From Paenibacillus sp. FSL H8-0048 (GTDB lineage: Bacteria; Bacillota; Bacilli; Paenibacillales; Paenibacillaceae): a stretch of DNA of 64,000 bases. A program made the position numbers and the translations under genes. The stretch's first letter is position 1. Each line of letters opens with the position of its first letter. The DNA is taken from the NCBI RefSeq assembly GCF_038002825.1, contig NZ_JBBODF010000001.1:558001-622000 (forward strand). The letters run 5' to 3'. The notes beneath the pieces were generated by a model, which did not search any database, was not told the origin of the DNA, and was given only the letters and a program-made list of their open reading frames with translations. Positions 44,576 through 54,642 of the stretch are shown piece after piece.

Positions 44576-46417
44576 TCATCCATTTTCCATCCCCTCTTCC
44601 CCTTCGGTCCATAATTTAAGCCGAAGACTCAAGGATGGACCGGGCGACCGGATCACAGCTTGGCGGTATTCCCCGTTCCGGTTGCCGCAGTGTTCTTCCT
44701 CTACCTCGAAGGAGCAGCCGGTTGCACTAACTGTATAGCGGAACGGGCCAAGTGCAACATTTACGGCGTGCGGCTCCGCCGTTATCGTGCTCCATTCCTG
44801 TCCATTGCCGCAGAGCAGGGGGACCTGATAAAGAATTGGCCCCGAATCCAGCTCGTCAAGCTCGGCAGTAATCTCCAAACCATCCTCCGACAAAGCGTAT
44901 CGCTCCGTCACCCGCCCGTCTTCCGGCAGACCCTGACCGTGATAGGTGATCCTGAACTCCACGCGGCCGCTGTCTTGCCGGATGACCTGAAGTTCATGCT
45001 CCAGCCCGCCGCTCAGATCTGCCAGATAACCCGCTGTCCCGTCCCGCCGCTCCCAGCCCGGACCAATCGCAGCGTTCAGAGACCGGACCCCTTCGGGCAA
45101 CCGGTATTCAGGCTCGGCACACAGCGGGCTGGACAACGCCAGTTCCGCAGGAACACCCTGACGGTGATATCTTCCCAGACCCGTGGAGTCGTAATGGTGA
45201 TCGGCGGCAGTGTCCAATTGCACGGATTGGCCTCCGGCAGCGGCAAACACTTTGTGGAAGTGCTCCGAGGTCGCCAGCACATATCCCCCGCATTCGGCAG
45301 GACAAGGCTCTTCGGCAATATCATCCTCCGCGAACAGATAGGCCATATAAGCGAAGCTGCCTAGCGTAATCATATACTTGTCATAATACGCGTAGGATTC
45401 CGTCCCGTAACCGGAACGGATATTATAGTAGTTTTTGACATGGCGCGGCGGCGTAATATCACGGACGAAGCGCAGGATAGCCTGCGCCGACAGTCTGGCA
45501 CTTCGTTTGAAAGCGCCGGCCAGCTTGAGCCTGCCTTCCCGCCGATACCGCGCGGCTTCAAATTCCCCGCACGCCGCCGCCAGCGCTTCATTGAACTGGA
45601 ACTGGCTGCTGCGTCCTCCGAAAGGAAACTGGCCGGCAGCGGATTGCATGAACAAGGTCATCATTCCGCCGGCCGCCAGCTTGTGGTTCAACTCTTCATG
45701 AAACGCTCCACGATATCCGGCCGCCAATATCAGCTGAATGTGGCAGCGGGCCGCCAGATCGTACAACAGCGGACAGCCCGGGTCCATATACATTCCGTTC
45801 CCGTCGAATTTCTGCAGCTGCACCGGCCAATGATTGGCTAAATAACCGGCGGCGTTTGTCATTCCCTCCGTTTCGCGCAAATACTCGCCGGCCATGTTGT
45901 AAATATTGATATTGTGCAGCCGTTCAAGCCCGGAAACGGAAGCCAGCGTATACACATAATTGACCGCAGGCTCAATGCGGGTTAATTCATTTTTCCATTT
46001 CACTGACTGTTCTGCGGAAACATGCGGCTTCATCGCCTTATAGGCCAGCAGCAGCTCCTTGGTACTGAAATCGACCATCTGATTGCCCGTCGTTCGCGGC
46101 AGTTCCCGGCAGCCCGTGTCCATCATGCTCTCCCATAGCGGATAAAGTTCAAGCTTGCGTCCGCCCGCCATCAACCCTGCCAGAACAGAGACCACGCGGC
46201 AATAGGTCTGGAGATCCTCTGGACACCCCTGCGGGTCCTTCCCCCAGCTCTTATCTGCCTGCTCCAGCCCGTATTCCTGAATCGACCATTCCATCAGATC
46301 CAGATAGATATCCTTGGAGAAACCGGTTGGCTTGAAAGCCGCCGGCCGCTTCAGCGCGTCGATATATGCATACAGACCGGCGCCGGACAGCGGCTGCAAC
46401 TCACTTAATGGACTCAT
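44576..46417 (-). CDS. Putative alpha-toroid carbohydrate-active enzyme (family uncertain)
   Basis: 613 residues, cytoplasmic (no signal peptide). The first ~400 residues are helical repeats of an (alpha/alpha)-toroid type, with HNINIYNMAGEYLRETEGM, MYMDPGCPLLYDLAARCH and FPFGGRSSQFQFNEAL. The last ~200 residues are a beta-rich domain. The layout recalls heparinase II/III-type lyases, GH154 or DUF2264 proteins; I cannot decide among them. It follows the permease genes of a sugar importer by 39 bp, so it probably processes the imported oligosaccharide. Confidence 0.5.
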   Translation of the reverse strand: MSPLSELQPLSGAGLYAYIDALKRPAAFKPTGFSKDIYLDLMEWSIQEYGLEQADKSWGKDPQGCPEDLQTYCRVVSVLAGLMAGGRKLELYPLWESMMDTGCRELPRTTGNQMVDFSTKELLLAYKAMKPHVSAEQSVKWKNELTRIEPAVNYVYTLASVSGLERLHNINIYNMAGEYLRETEGMTNAAGYLANHWPVQLQKFDGNGMYMDPGCPLLYDLAARCHIQLILAAGYRGAFHEELNHKLAAGGMMTLFMQSAAGQFPFGGRSSQFQFNEALAAACGEFEAARYRREGRLKLAGAFKRSARLSAQAILRFVRDITPPRHVKNYYNIRSGYGTESYAYYDKYMITLGSFAYMAYLFAEDDIAEEPCPAECGGYVLATSEHFHKVFAAAGGQSVQLDTAADHHYDSTGLGRYHRQGVPAELALSSPLCAEPEYRLPEGVRSLNAAIGPGWERRDGTAGYLADLSGGLEHELQVIRQDSGRVEFRITYHGQGLPEDGRVTERYALSEDGLEITAELDELDSGPILYQVPLLCGNGQEWSTITAEPHAVNVALGPFRYTVSATGCSFEVEEEHCGNRNGEYRQAVIRSPGPSLSLRLKLWTEGEEGMENG

Positions 46418-46456
46418 TACCTTTGGCTCAACTCCTTGCCTGTTTCTTTGGTAGAC

Positions 46457-47356
46457 CTAGCCCTTCAGCGAACCGATCATCACGCCTTTGACAAAATATT
46501 TCTGAATGAACGGGTACACGCATAAAATGGGAAGCGTCGCCACGACAATCAGGGAGTACTTCAGCACAGCCGCCGCCTGAGCTTTGGCCACCTGCAGTTC
46601 AGGGTCCATAATCATGCTGACATCGACCTGGTTCATGATCAGAATCTCCCGCAAAATAATTTGTAGCGGGTACAGCGAGCGGTCATTCAGATACATGAGA
46701 GCATTGAAATAGGCGTTCCAGTGGCCCACCGCCGAGAACAGCGTGATGACCGCGATGACGGCTTTGGACAGCGGCAGCACGAAGGAGAAGAAAAAGCGCG
46801 CATCGCTGCAGCCGTCGATGCTGGTCGCTTCGATCAGTTCTCCCGGAATGGATGACTGGATAAAGGTTCGCGCGATGATCATGTTGTATACGGAAAGCGC
46901 ACCCGGAAGCACCATCACCCACATGGTGTTGATCAGATGGAGGTCTTTCATTAATATATAGAACGGAATCAGGCCGCCGCTGAAAAACATCGTGAACGTG
47001 AACAGAAACATAAAGCCGCCTCTGCCCTTCAGCCCCGGTCTGGAAAGCGCGTAAGCGCAGGTCATAACGACAGTGACATTCACCAGCGTTCCCAGAACGG
47101 TATACAGAAACGTGTTGCCGTAAGCTCTGAGGATATCTTTGTTTTTGAATACAGCTTCATAACCTTCCAGACTGAAATCGACAGGCCAGAGCAGAACCTG
47201 GCCGGACGATACGGCATTGCCTGAAGAGAAGGAAGCCGAAAGCACGTAAATAAGCGGATAGGACACAGCGATTAAAATAAAAGTCAAAATAAAGCCGGAA
47301 ATGATGTAGTACACTTTATCCGAAGCCGGGTGCGTTGAAAATTTGGTCTGGCTCAT
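46457..47356 (-). CDS. Sugar ABC transporter permease (LplC/YtcP-like)
   Basis: 299 residues with six hydrophobic helices. The EAA loop that docks to the ATPase is ELIEATSIDGCSDARFFFSFVLPLSK (core read EATSIDGCSD, then VLPLSK). This is the MalG-side permease of the LplABC subfamily. There is no ATPase gene in the locus, so a shared MsmX-like ATPase encoded elsewhere is expected. It follows the partner permease by 15 bp. Confidence 0.9.
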   Translation of the reverse strand: MSQTKFSTHPASDKVYYIISGFILTFILIAVSYPLIYVLSASFSSGNAVSSGQVLLWPVDFSLEGYEAVFKNKDILRAYGNTFLYTVLGTLVNVTVVMTCAYALSRPGLKGRGGFMFLFTFTMFFSGGLIPFYILMKDLHLINTMWVMVLPGALSVYNMIIARTFIQSSIPGELIEATSIDGCSDARFFFSFVLPLSKAVIAVITLFSAVGHWNAYFNALMYLNDRSLYPLQIILREILIMNQVDVSMIMDPELQVAKAQAAAVLKYSLIVVATLPILCVYPFIQKYFVKGVMIGSLKG

Positions 47357-47371
47357 TGCCGGTCTCCCTCC

Positions 47372-48301
47372 TTACCACAGGCTGGTATTGCTGAATTTCT
47401 TGGCGGCGTAGTTCACCATAATCAACAGTACAAAGTTAATGAGTGAATTAAACAACCCAATCGCAGTCGCAAACGAGAAATCGCCCGAGCCGATCGTCAA
47501 CCCTACCTTATATACATAAGTGGAGATGACTTCGCTTTTCGAAATATTCAATTCATTCTGCATGAGGAACACTTTCTCGAATCCAACTTCCATGATATTT
47601 CCGACCGCCAGGATCAGCATGATGGTAGCCGTAGGCAAAATGGACGGAAAATCGATATGCCGCACCCGCTGCAGACGCGAAGCGCCGTCGATTTGAGCAG
47701 CCTCGTGCAAATGCTCGTCAACGGAAGACAAGGCAGCGATGTAAATGATGCTGCTCCAGCCGATGCCCTGCCATATGCCGGACCAGACATACAAGTGCTG
47801 GAAAGCGCCCGGATTGGCAAAGGCATCCGCCAGTAATTCACCACTAAAGAACGTATACAGCGCTCCAAAAGCACCGGTACGCGGATTGAATAGCTGAACT
47901 AACATGCCGACGATGACAACCGTTGAAATAAAATGCGGCATATAAGAAACGGATTGTACGATTTTTTTGAATTTCTGCCCCGTAAACGAATTAAGCACCA
48001 GGGCAAACAGAATCGGCAAAGGAAAGGAAATCAGCAAGCTGTAAACGGACAGGCTAATGGTATTCCAAATCAGGGTTGTAAACTGATAGGAATCGAAGAA
48101 GCGCCTGAAATTGTCCCATCCGATCCATTCGCTGCCCCAGATTCCCAGATTGAAATTGTAGTTTTTGAAGGCAATCTGAACGCCTGCCATCGGCACATAA
48201 GCAAAAATGATGATGTACACGGTGGCCGGAAGGAGAAACAGGTACAGCTGCCAGCTCGGCAGAACTTCTTTTTTCAGCCAATTGAGTACAGATCCTCGCA
48301 T
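47372..48301 (-). CDS. Sugar ABC transporter permease (LplB-like)
   Basis: 309 residues, six helices. The EAA loop is HEAAQIDGASRLQRVRHIDF, and PMAGVQIAFKNYNF near the N-terminus is typical of LplB/YteP-type permeases. The ATG lies 2 bp after the binding-protein stop, so it is cotranscribed with it. Forms the membrane heterodimer with the next gene. Confidence 0.9.
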   Translation of the reverse strand: MRGSVLNWLKKEVLPSWQLYLFLLPATVYIIIFAYVPMAGVQIAFKNYNFNLGIWGSEWIGWDNFRRFFDSYQFTTLIWNTISLSVYSLLISFPLPILFALVLNSFTGQKFKKIVQSVSYMPHFISTVVIVGMLVQLFNPRTGAFGALYTFFSGELLADAFANPGAFQHLYVWSGIWQGIGWSSIIYIAALSSVDEHLHEAAQIDGASRLQRVRHIDFPSILPTATIMLILAVGNIMEVGFEKVFLMQNELNISKSEVISTYVYKVGLTIGSGDFSFATAIGLFNSLINFVLLIMVNYAAKKFSNTSLW

Positions 48302-48303
48302 GG

Positions 48304-49938
48304 CTACTTCGACCGGTCATAGGCGGCTTGAGTGACTTCCAAATACTGCTCAATCCCCATTTTATTCAGCTCGGCAATGTAATCGTCCCACTGGGACAAT
48401 GGACGGTTGCCGGTGATAAAGGCCACGGCGCTTTCATTCACGTAGTTGTCGATGGCCGTTTTGCTGTTGGCGATTTGCTTCAACTCTTCCGGCAGATAGC
48501 CCAGCTTGACGATGACTTCTTCCGGAAAAGCCGGTACATACCCTTCTTCAAATGCAGGTCTCCAGTTGGGCAGTGCATCGTCCGCATCCTTCTTTAGATT
48601 GGATACCGTTTTCCCCAGTTCCAGCGAACGGTAAGCGGGATTGGCATCGTTCCAGTGTTTATTCTGCGGGTTGTTCCAAATGGACGGATTCAGCTCAGCC
48701 ACGGCTGCAGGTACTCCCTCCAATGCTTCAAACGGGCCGACATACTCGGCCACAACGGCTGGATCATCGCTCCAGTCAACGCCCTTCTCGCCGTACCGGC
48801 TTACGATAGACAGCTCAGGGTCCAGCATATAATCGCCGACCTTGAAGGCAAGCTCCGGGTCCTTCGCATCCTTCGTGATGAACCACAACTGGGTTGGCAG
48901 GGAGGGACTGTACGGAGTCGCCGCCAGACCCGAAGGACCTTTGACCGGAGGCAGCAGCGTCATTTTATTGTCCAGCTCCGGGCCGAATGTACTGTAGCTG
49001 CCGGCCGTAACAACACCAGCCATCCCGACCGGCACGTTGATAAGCGCCTTCATCTGGGTTTCATCCTGGGTGAAGGACAAGGGCGAGAACAGGCCTTCCT
49101 TCACGAGCTTGTTCATGAACGCCAGCCCTTCCTTCCATTCCGGTTGAGTAAAAGCCGGGAAGATCCGGCCATCTTTCACATTCATATAGCTCTTGCCCGG
49201 ATCGGCGTAAATAAAGGCATTCATCAAATAGACGCGCGGGTTCTGCGACCAGCCGTTCAGTGAGCCGACAAAACCGACTTCGTCCTTCTTGCCGTTTCCG
49301 TTCGGGTCCTGCTCTACAAACGCTTTCAGGACAGTATACAGGTCATCTGTCGTTTTCGGCATGTCCAGCTTCAGCCTCTCCAGCCATTCGCTGTTGATCC
49401 AGGCCCGGTTGGAGCCTTCATTCCATTTCTGCGGGGCGTATCTTGGCAGTGCGTACACCTTGCCATCGGGCAGTTTCATCGAGCTGCGAACGAATTCTTT
49501 CTCCGGTATTTTATTGAAATTGACAGCGAGCTCCGGATTATTCAAATAATCGTCCTGGGGAATGAACACGCCTTTGGCAGCATAATCGAAGACTGTCGAT
49601 TCATTTAAATAAATGTTGACGACATCCGGCAGCTCCGCTCCTGAGGAGACCATCAGCGACAGCTTGGTCAACGCTTCGTCCACTTGGCTGGGCAGCTCCA
49701 GAAACTTGAGATCGACGTTCATCGCATCTTCCACAAGCTTCGTATAATGGTTCGTTTCATAGTCCTCTACATTCGGATTAGCCTGAACGGCAACCGTAAT
49801 GACGGGGCGTCCTCCCTCTCCGCTCTCGTTCGCCTGTTGATTGCCTTGCGAACAAGCCGATAACAGCGTTCCCAGCATAGGAAAAACCAGCAAACCTGCC
49901 GACAGCGACTTCCTCTTTTTACTGATCTGTTGGGTCAA
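48304..49938 (-). CDS. Sugar-binding lipoprotein (LplA-like)
   Basis: 544 residues. A lipoprotein signal with lipobox LLSAC at ~25-29 anchors it to the outer membrane face. The rest is a family-1 extracellular solute-binding protein of the ~550-residue LplA/YtcQ type (VAVQANPNVEDYETNHYTKL, QDPNGNGKKDEVGF). First gene of the importer operon. A cre-like site lies ~50 bp upstream, which suggests catabolite control. Ligand likely a plant or microbial oligosaccharide; not determinable. Confidence 0.9.
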   Translation of the reverse strand: MTQQISKKRKSLSAGLLVFPMLGTLLSACSQGNQQANESGEGGRPVITVAVQANPNVEDYETNHYTKLVEDAMNVDLKFLELPSQVDEALTKLSLMVSSGAELPDVVNIYLNESTVFDYAAKGVFIPQDDYLNNPELAVNFNKIPEKEFVRSSMKLPDGKVYALPRYAPQKWNEGSNRAWINSEWLERLKLDMPKTTDDLYTVLKAFVEQDPNGNGKKDEVGFVGSLNGWSQNPRVYLMNAFIYADPGKSYMNVKDGRIFPAFTQPEWKEGLAFMNKLVKEGLFSPLSFTQDETQMKALINVPVGMAGVVTAGSYSTFGPELDNKMTLLPPVKGPSGLAATPYSPSLPTQLWFITKDAKDPELAFKVGDYMLDPELSIVSRYGEKGVDWSDDPAVVAEYVGPFEALEGVPAAVAELNPSIWNNPQNKHWNDANPAYRSLELGKTVSNLKKDADDALPNWRPAFEEGYVPAFPEEVIVKLGYLPEELKQIANSKTAIDNYVNESAVAFITGNRPLSQWDDYIAELNKMGIEQYLEVTQAAYDRSK

Positions 49939-49983
49939 ACGGTATTCCTCCCTTTTGGGATCGTGTGATCCACAATATTTATT

Positions 49984-49997
49984 TGTAATCGCTTACA
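49984..49997. promoter_or_regulatory. cre-like site upstream of the importer operon
   Basis: TGTAATCGCTTACA is a near-palindromic match to the catabolite-responsive element consensus, about 45 bp upstream of the binding-protein start. Confidence 0.6.
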
Positions 49998-50098
49998 GGT
50001 CGATTGTATTGCCCTTAGCCCCACCGTGAATACCGTTACTTCTCTTAAACGCTGTCACCGGGTAAGATCAGAGGGGCTGGTAATTCTCCCCCCCATTG

Positions 50099-52411
50099 TC
50101 AGTCAGTAAGATTGCTCTGGTTTTCCCGCCATACGGTTGGCGTTACACCGTGCTTTTTGGAGAAAGCCCGGTAGAATGTATTTTCGCTGCCAAAGCCGCA
50201 CTGCTTCCAGATCCGGTTATTGGCATAATCAGTGGTTAAAAGCAGTTGCTCCGCGTTCAGCAGCCGGATTTCTTCTATATATTTGCCCAGGCTTTTACCG
50301 GTCTGCTCCTTCACAAAGGAAAAGACATATTTCTCTGAAATAAGCAGTTCGCTGGCAATACTGCCGGCAGACAGGCCAGCCTCTCCAAAATGCGCCCCAA
50401 TATAATTTAAAATACCAGTTTTCAGCCTGTTGTTGTTGCTCTTCTTGTTGCCTATCACAATGTCGCATAAATCGAATGCGGTCCTCCGCAGGCGGTCAGC
50501 CAGCCGGATCATATCCTGCGACTGGTCGTAAGCCGGAATCGTCAGCGCATGTCCACCTGGACTGCTCTTGTCTCCCCCGATCACCTTATGGGCGCTGAAC
50601 ACCGTCTGCCGGACGGAGAAAAAGATCTGCAGCTGCTCCTGCTCCGTTAAGGAGTATTCGGCCAGAGGTCCAAAACAATCATCTAATATTTGCGCTACCA
50701 GGCTTGTCTCGCCAGCGATCAGGGCATCGTACAGCTTCAGCAGCACAGCATTGTCAAAAGACGGACGAGTATCGGACTCATCAGTAGGAAGTTCAAACAG
50801 ATATACTCCGCTGGCTACCTCGTTCTCATTAATACCCAAGGCGTATTTTGCTTGTTGATAAGCTGCCTTGGCCTGCTCCGGGCCGGACATGATTTCACTG
50901 ACTCCGATGCTTACGGTCACCGCCAGCGGCGATTCGGCATTGAGCGACCGGATCAACTCTGACAACCGGACTTTAATCTCCGCACGCCCTACCGCATCTT
51001 CGTCTGGATCGAAAAACAGGATAAAGACCGTTTCGCCCGCATGAAAATTGAGCGCAAGCGGACGATGGCGCATGACGGCGTTAAACCGTTCCTCCAGCTC
51101 CAGTCCGATATTGTGCTGCACGTCCTTGAGTCTTGCCTGGGGGCTGTCCACCTTGTAGATAGCTTTCACCACACCAAACCGCTCGAAGGCGGAGCCGAAA
51201 TAGCTTTCCGCTTCTTCCTTTTCCCGCTCCGTAAAGGCACCCAGAATAAGCATATGCTTGGCAATGGAATATTTAATGGAATCATTCAATGCTTCGATCC
51301 GCCCTTGCTGCTGTTCGCTCCGCGTATGAATCTCGGTAAAGGCGTTGTCAAGGTACTCGAATTCGTTGCGCAGCGTAAAGCCCTGTTGGGTCGACCTTGC
51401 CGCCGTCTCTACCAGCTTCTTCAAAGCGTTCGTCTCCCTCATCGAAAACAGGAATGCCAGCACCACGGTAAGTGCCATACCCGCCACGACGTAGAGTACT
51501 ACAAGTTCGAGCAAGGAATTAACGTTCTCCTCGAAGGCTCCCGCCGGGATGCCGACTACAACCTGAAGTCCCAGCCGTTCGCTTGAACGCGTAAGCAATA
51601 TATACTTGCCGCCCGAAAGCTCAATTTCGGCAAGCGTCTCCGCTGTTTCCAGCGGCTCACCGTTTTCGTAATTATGGGAGAATAAAATACGGTCCTCACT
51701 GTCCACAATGTAGACGAAATGATCATCCGTCTGATCCTCATACAGCAATTTGCCCACCAGGTCCTCACGGTCCATGTCGATGGCCAGGATACTTTTCTGC
51801 TTAATGGCGTTGAAATAGGAATTGTTAATGACGGCCGTAATGCCGTCGAACGGCTTGCGGCTATAATAAGAAGAGAATACCTCCTTAGCCGGAAACAGCT
51901 TCATGGTGTAGTTCTCGCCGAACAGCCGATCCTGCCACTCTTCCGCAGAGAGGTTTCCGTACCGGTAGTACCGGGCATAGACATCTTCATAGTCGTCCGA
52001 TGAAATATAGTTGGAGATAAATACCGGATTGTCCTTGAAGCGGATATATACGTTGGAATACATATCCTGGGTCAGCGCCAGGCTTTTTAATTTGCTCTGT
52101 AACACTTTGATGTCCATGTAGTACCCGCTGGAAGGAACACCCTTTAGAAAAAACAGATGCATGAACGATTCCTCCTGGAGCAGCAAGTTAGTAATCGTTT
52201 GGGCCCGCAGCACCTGCTGCTCCATGGATTCCACGCCGTCCAGCAGCTTGGATTCGCTTTTATCCATTGTCATTTGCTTGGCGAGCGTATAGGATTTGAA
52301 ATACAGCGGAATGATCATTAGCACGAGAATGGCCAATATCAGACCGTATTTTATAAAGCGTTTGCCGAAAATCAACCAGGACGTATGTCTATTTATGAAC
52401 TTGGTAACCAT
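50099..52411 (-). CDS. Membrane-bound AraC-family regulator with extracellular sensor
   Basis: 770 residues. Helix 1 (~20-41) and helix 2 (~298-322) flank an extracellular sensor domain of dCache type. A coiled coil and a degenerate cyclase-like segment follow, and residues ~665-765 are an AraC HTH (SAGSIASELLISEKYVFSFV, then IWKQCGFGSENTFYRAF). This one-component transmembrane type is common beside LplABC importers in Paenibacillus and activates them when sugar is sensed outside. It is encoded immediately upstream on the same strand, 160 bp from the importer operon. A cre-like site precedes it too. Confidence 0.87.
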   Translation of the reverse strand: MVTKFINRHTSWLIFGKRFIKYGLILAILVLMIIPLYFKSYTLAKQMTMDKSESKLLDGVESMEQQVLRAQTITNLLLQEESFMHLFFLKGVPSSGYYMDIKVLQSKLKSLALTQDMYSNVYIRFKDNPVFISNYISSDDYEDVYARYYRYGNLSAEEWQDRLFGENYTMKLFPAKEVFSSYYSRKPFDGITAVINNSYFNAIKQKSILAIDMDREDLVGKLLYEDQTDDHFVYIVDSEDRILFSHNYENGEPLETAETLAEIELSGGKYILLTRSSERLGLQVVVGIPAGAFEENVNSLLELVVLYVVAGMALTVVLAFLFSMRETNALKKLVETAARSTQQGFTLRNEFEYLDNAFTEIHTRSEQQQGRIEALNDSIKYSIAKHMLILGAFTEREKEEAESYFGSAFERFGVVKAIYKVDSPQARLKDVQHNIGLELEERFNAVMRHRPLALNFHAGETVFILFFDPDEDAVGRAEIKVRLSELIRSLNAESPLAVTVSIGVSEIMSGPEQAKAAYQQAKYALGINENEVASGVYLFELPTDESDTRPSFDNAVLLKLYDALIAGETSLVAQILDDCFGPLAEYSLTEQEQLQIFFSVRQTVFSAHKVIGGDKSSPGGHALTIPAYDQSQDMIRLADRLRRTAFDLCDIVIGNKKSNNNRLKTGILNYIGAHFGEAGLSAGSIASELLISEKYVFSFVKEQTGKSLGKYIEEIRLLNAEQLLLTTDYANNRIWKQCGFGSENTFYRAFSKKHGVTPTVWRENQSNLTD

Positions 52412-52429
52412 GATGTGCCCCCCTTTTTT

Positions 52430-52443
52430 TGCAATCGCTTACA
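52430..52443. promoter_or_regulatory. cre-like site upstream of the AraC regulator gene
   Basis: TGCAATCGCTTACA, 19 bp before the regulator start; shares ATCGCTTACA with the site at 49984. So close to the start codon it would act as a roadblock or repressor site. Confidence 0.5.
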
Positions 52444-52543
52444 ATAAACGTATAGTAGAACGTCTCAAAATTAAACCTCCATTTTCTTGTATGCTCTGTC
52501 ATGGAGTAAGATAAGGCAGTTAACTGTAAGAGTAAAACAAAAT

Positions 52544-52562
52544 AACCCCACAAAGTGGGGCT
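52544..52562. terminator. Short hairpin with weak T tract
   Basis: CCCCAC and GTGGGG around a short AAA loop, followed by CTTTAG. Located in the gap between the AraC gene and dinB; it serves no obvious upstream gene on the plus strand. Confidence 0.4.
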
Positions 52563-52620
52563 TTAGTGTAGGTGTTGACTCAGGTACTTTGCGGGGACCC
52601 CAAAACATATAAATTCTATC

Positions 52621-52642
52621 AAAAAAACCGCGCTGGGCGCGG
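52621..52642 (-). terminator. Terminator of the dinB pseudogene
   Basis: CCGCGC (52628-52633) pairs with GCGCGG (52637-52642); on the minus strand it is followed by seven T residues (52627-52621). Confidence 0.75.
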
Positions 52643-52662
52643 AATCTTACTCTATGAGACCA

Positions 52663-53133
52663 TTAAAGCTTAGCGAGGTTCATTTTCGGCGGAATATACC
52701 CGAGCTGCCTGCCCATTTTAACAATTTGACCTCTATGATGAAATTCGTGGGTGATGGTGTGCGTAAATAACCATAATTCGGTTAACTCTACACTGTCACT
52801 CTGCCAGGATGCTTGAACGGTAGGGTCCCATTTGATTTTAAAATCATCTAGAAATTCATAAACCAGTTCATCCGTGTTCTTAAACATTTCACGCATTTTC
52901 TCTATATTGTCAACGGATTCCACGTTTAATTTGGGAAGTTATTTACCAAGGGCGCGAATTCCTAACCAGATCCGATAACAATCTGCTACATGTGCATGTA
53001 GACTACGAATAGAAACTCCGCCAAAGCTTTCTATTTCTTTCACATAATCTGTAGGGGACATGGATTCGCAATAACGAAATAATGATTCCCTTGTGCGTTG
53101 GATCATTTCATATTGACCTTTGAATACATCCAT
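52663..53133 (-). pseudogene. DinB-family protein interrupted by an in-frame stop
   Basis: Two frames at 53133-52939 and onward to 52663 are the same frame separated by a single TAA at 52939-52941 after residue ~64 (RALGK-stop-LPKLNVESVDN). The first part holds the His of LHAHVADCYRIW and the second the HEFHHRGQIV ligand pair. Together they give a full-length ~155-residue DinB/YfiT-type metal-binding four-helix bundle. Nothing else is lost, so this is either a recent nonsense mutation or a sequencing error. Confidence 0.8.
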
Positions 53134-53259
53134 CTTCTCGCTCTCCTTTTGTTTCTAGTCACACGGCTAAATATCAAAATAAAGACTTTAGATATCTATA
53201 ATAACTATTATATTTCATTACGTCAAGGAATCAGCTTGTCCCCTTATCAGTAGTAAGCC

Positions 53260-54516
53260 TCACTCTTCACTCTTGCAATCAGAAACAATTTTTTTATACA
53301 CCCGGCCATCATTTTTACCATGAAGCGGGTTCCATACCTGGGCGAAAAATGGCTCGCGTTTGGCACGCTCTTTGTAATTCCAGGTTTCGCGCTCACATTG
53401 CGGGCAGAAATGTCCTCCCTCCAGAACCAGCTTGGGGCTGGCGCTAAAGGACGGGTTGTGAATTAGCTTTTTAGGGAAGGTCTCAGCCAGTTTGCCGCTC
53501 GGATTGACAAGCCCATAGAGCAGATCGGCTATGGCTCCTCCGGATGCCTGGCCGCCTAAATATGCCTCTAACACAGCTTTGACGTTATCCAGCCAAGGCA
53601 TTTCTAGCGGTCCTCCGTTGCTGAGTACAACTACAACATTGGCGTCGTGTCCGTATCCAGCGGATAGCCTGCCGCATACCTTATACTGGAATCACTTCCG
53701 GCAATCTTAAGCATTTCTTCATATACCGTATCAAGTTTGGTAGGAAGAATGTGGGAGCTTCCCCCACCCTGGTAACGTGGCTTCCGGGCAAAAGCACCGA
53801 TTACAGCAACTGAATCCTTAGTTCCGATAGGAAGGATGTCCTCTTCGTTCTTGAGCAGAACCATACATTCTCCGGCAATTTCACGGGCCTTAAGATGTTG
53901 AACCTCAGGATCAACGGTAATATGCCCTTGCTGACTGCCAGGGCTGTCCTTGTTTAATGGCGTACTCAAAGCTGGCGAGATAAATCTCCCGCAAGGTTCG
54001 TTCGTCCACCCGGGCGTCGACTGACATTCTTTTAAATTCCTGATTGTTTACGGCAAAATGCTTAATGGAGGTTCCGACGCCCTGACTCTGTACACCTTGT
54101 ATATAACTCGCTGCCAGTGTTCCTGATAAATACGGGTCCTCTGATAAATATTCAAAGTTCCGGCCGCATAATGGGGAGCGCTTGATGTTCACTCCCGGTC
54201 CCAGAACAATCGATACATCCGCAGCTAACGCTTCCAGTCCAATCATAGAGCCCATTTGCTCTGCGAGCCCGGTATTCCAAGAGGAGGCAAGGCCGCTTCC
54301 GGTGGGATAGCAGGTGGCAGGAATACTTTGGTTCAAGCCAAGGTGGTCAACCTCCCCTTCCTGCTTCCGAAGTCCATGGGGGCCATCTGTCATCATAATT
54401 GAAGGTATTCCAAGACGCTCGATGGGTATAGTGTTCCAGAAATCTTGTCCAGAGCAGATTACCGCTTTTTCTTCCAAGGTCATTTGACTGATAATTTCTT
54501 TGATATTACGCTCCAC
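53260..54516 (-). pseudogene. Decayed GH3 beta-glucosidase gene
   Basis: It starts at GTG 54516 (GGAGGAG 5 nt upstream) with a good GH3 N-domain: [39 protein letters not shown]. After QGQPWQ the catalytic Asp region is deleted and a second frame continues with AREIAGECMVLLKNEEDILP. After [10 protein letters not shown] another ~70 residues are missing before [19 protein letters not shown]. Following KKLIHNPSF the frame runs into unrelated sequence containing [20 protein letters not shown]. Two deletions, frame changes and a lost nucleophile make it non-functional. A partial cre-like motif lies near 54547. Confidence 0.85.
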
Positions 54517-54642
54517 GTGCTCTCCTCCAATGATAATCAAATATAATGAGATCGCTTACTTTATTAGAATAAGGCAATTTCACCAACTAATATGGTAATT
54601 TGATATCTTTTTTGGGAGCATAGTATGGTGTTACTGGTTAGA

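Noticed and set aside
54530..54560. AATGATAATCA near 54530 as a Fur box and TGAGATCGCTTACT near 54547 as a cre
   Set aside because: Each is only a partial match and both precede a dead GH3 gene.
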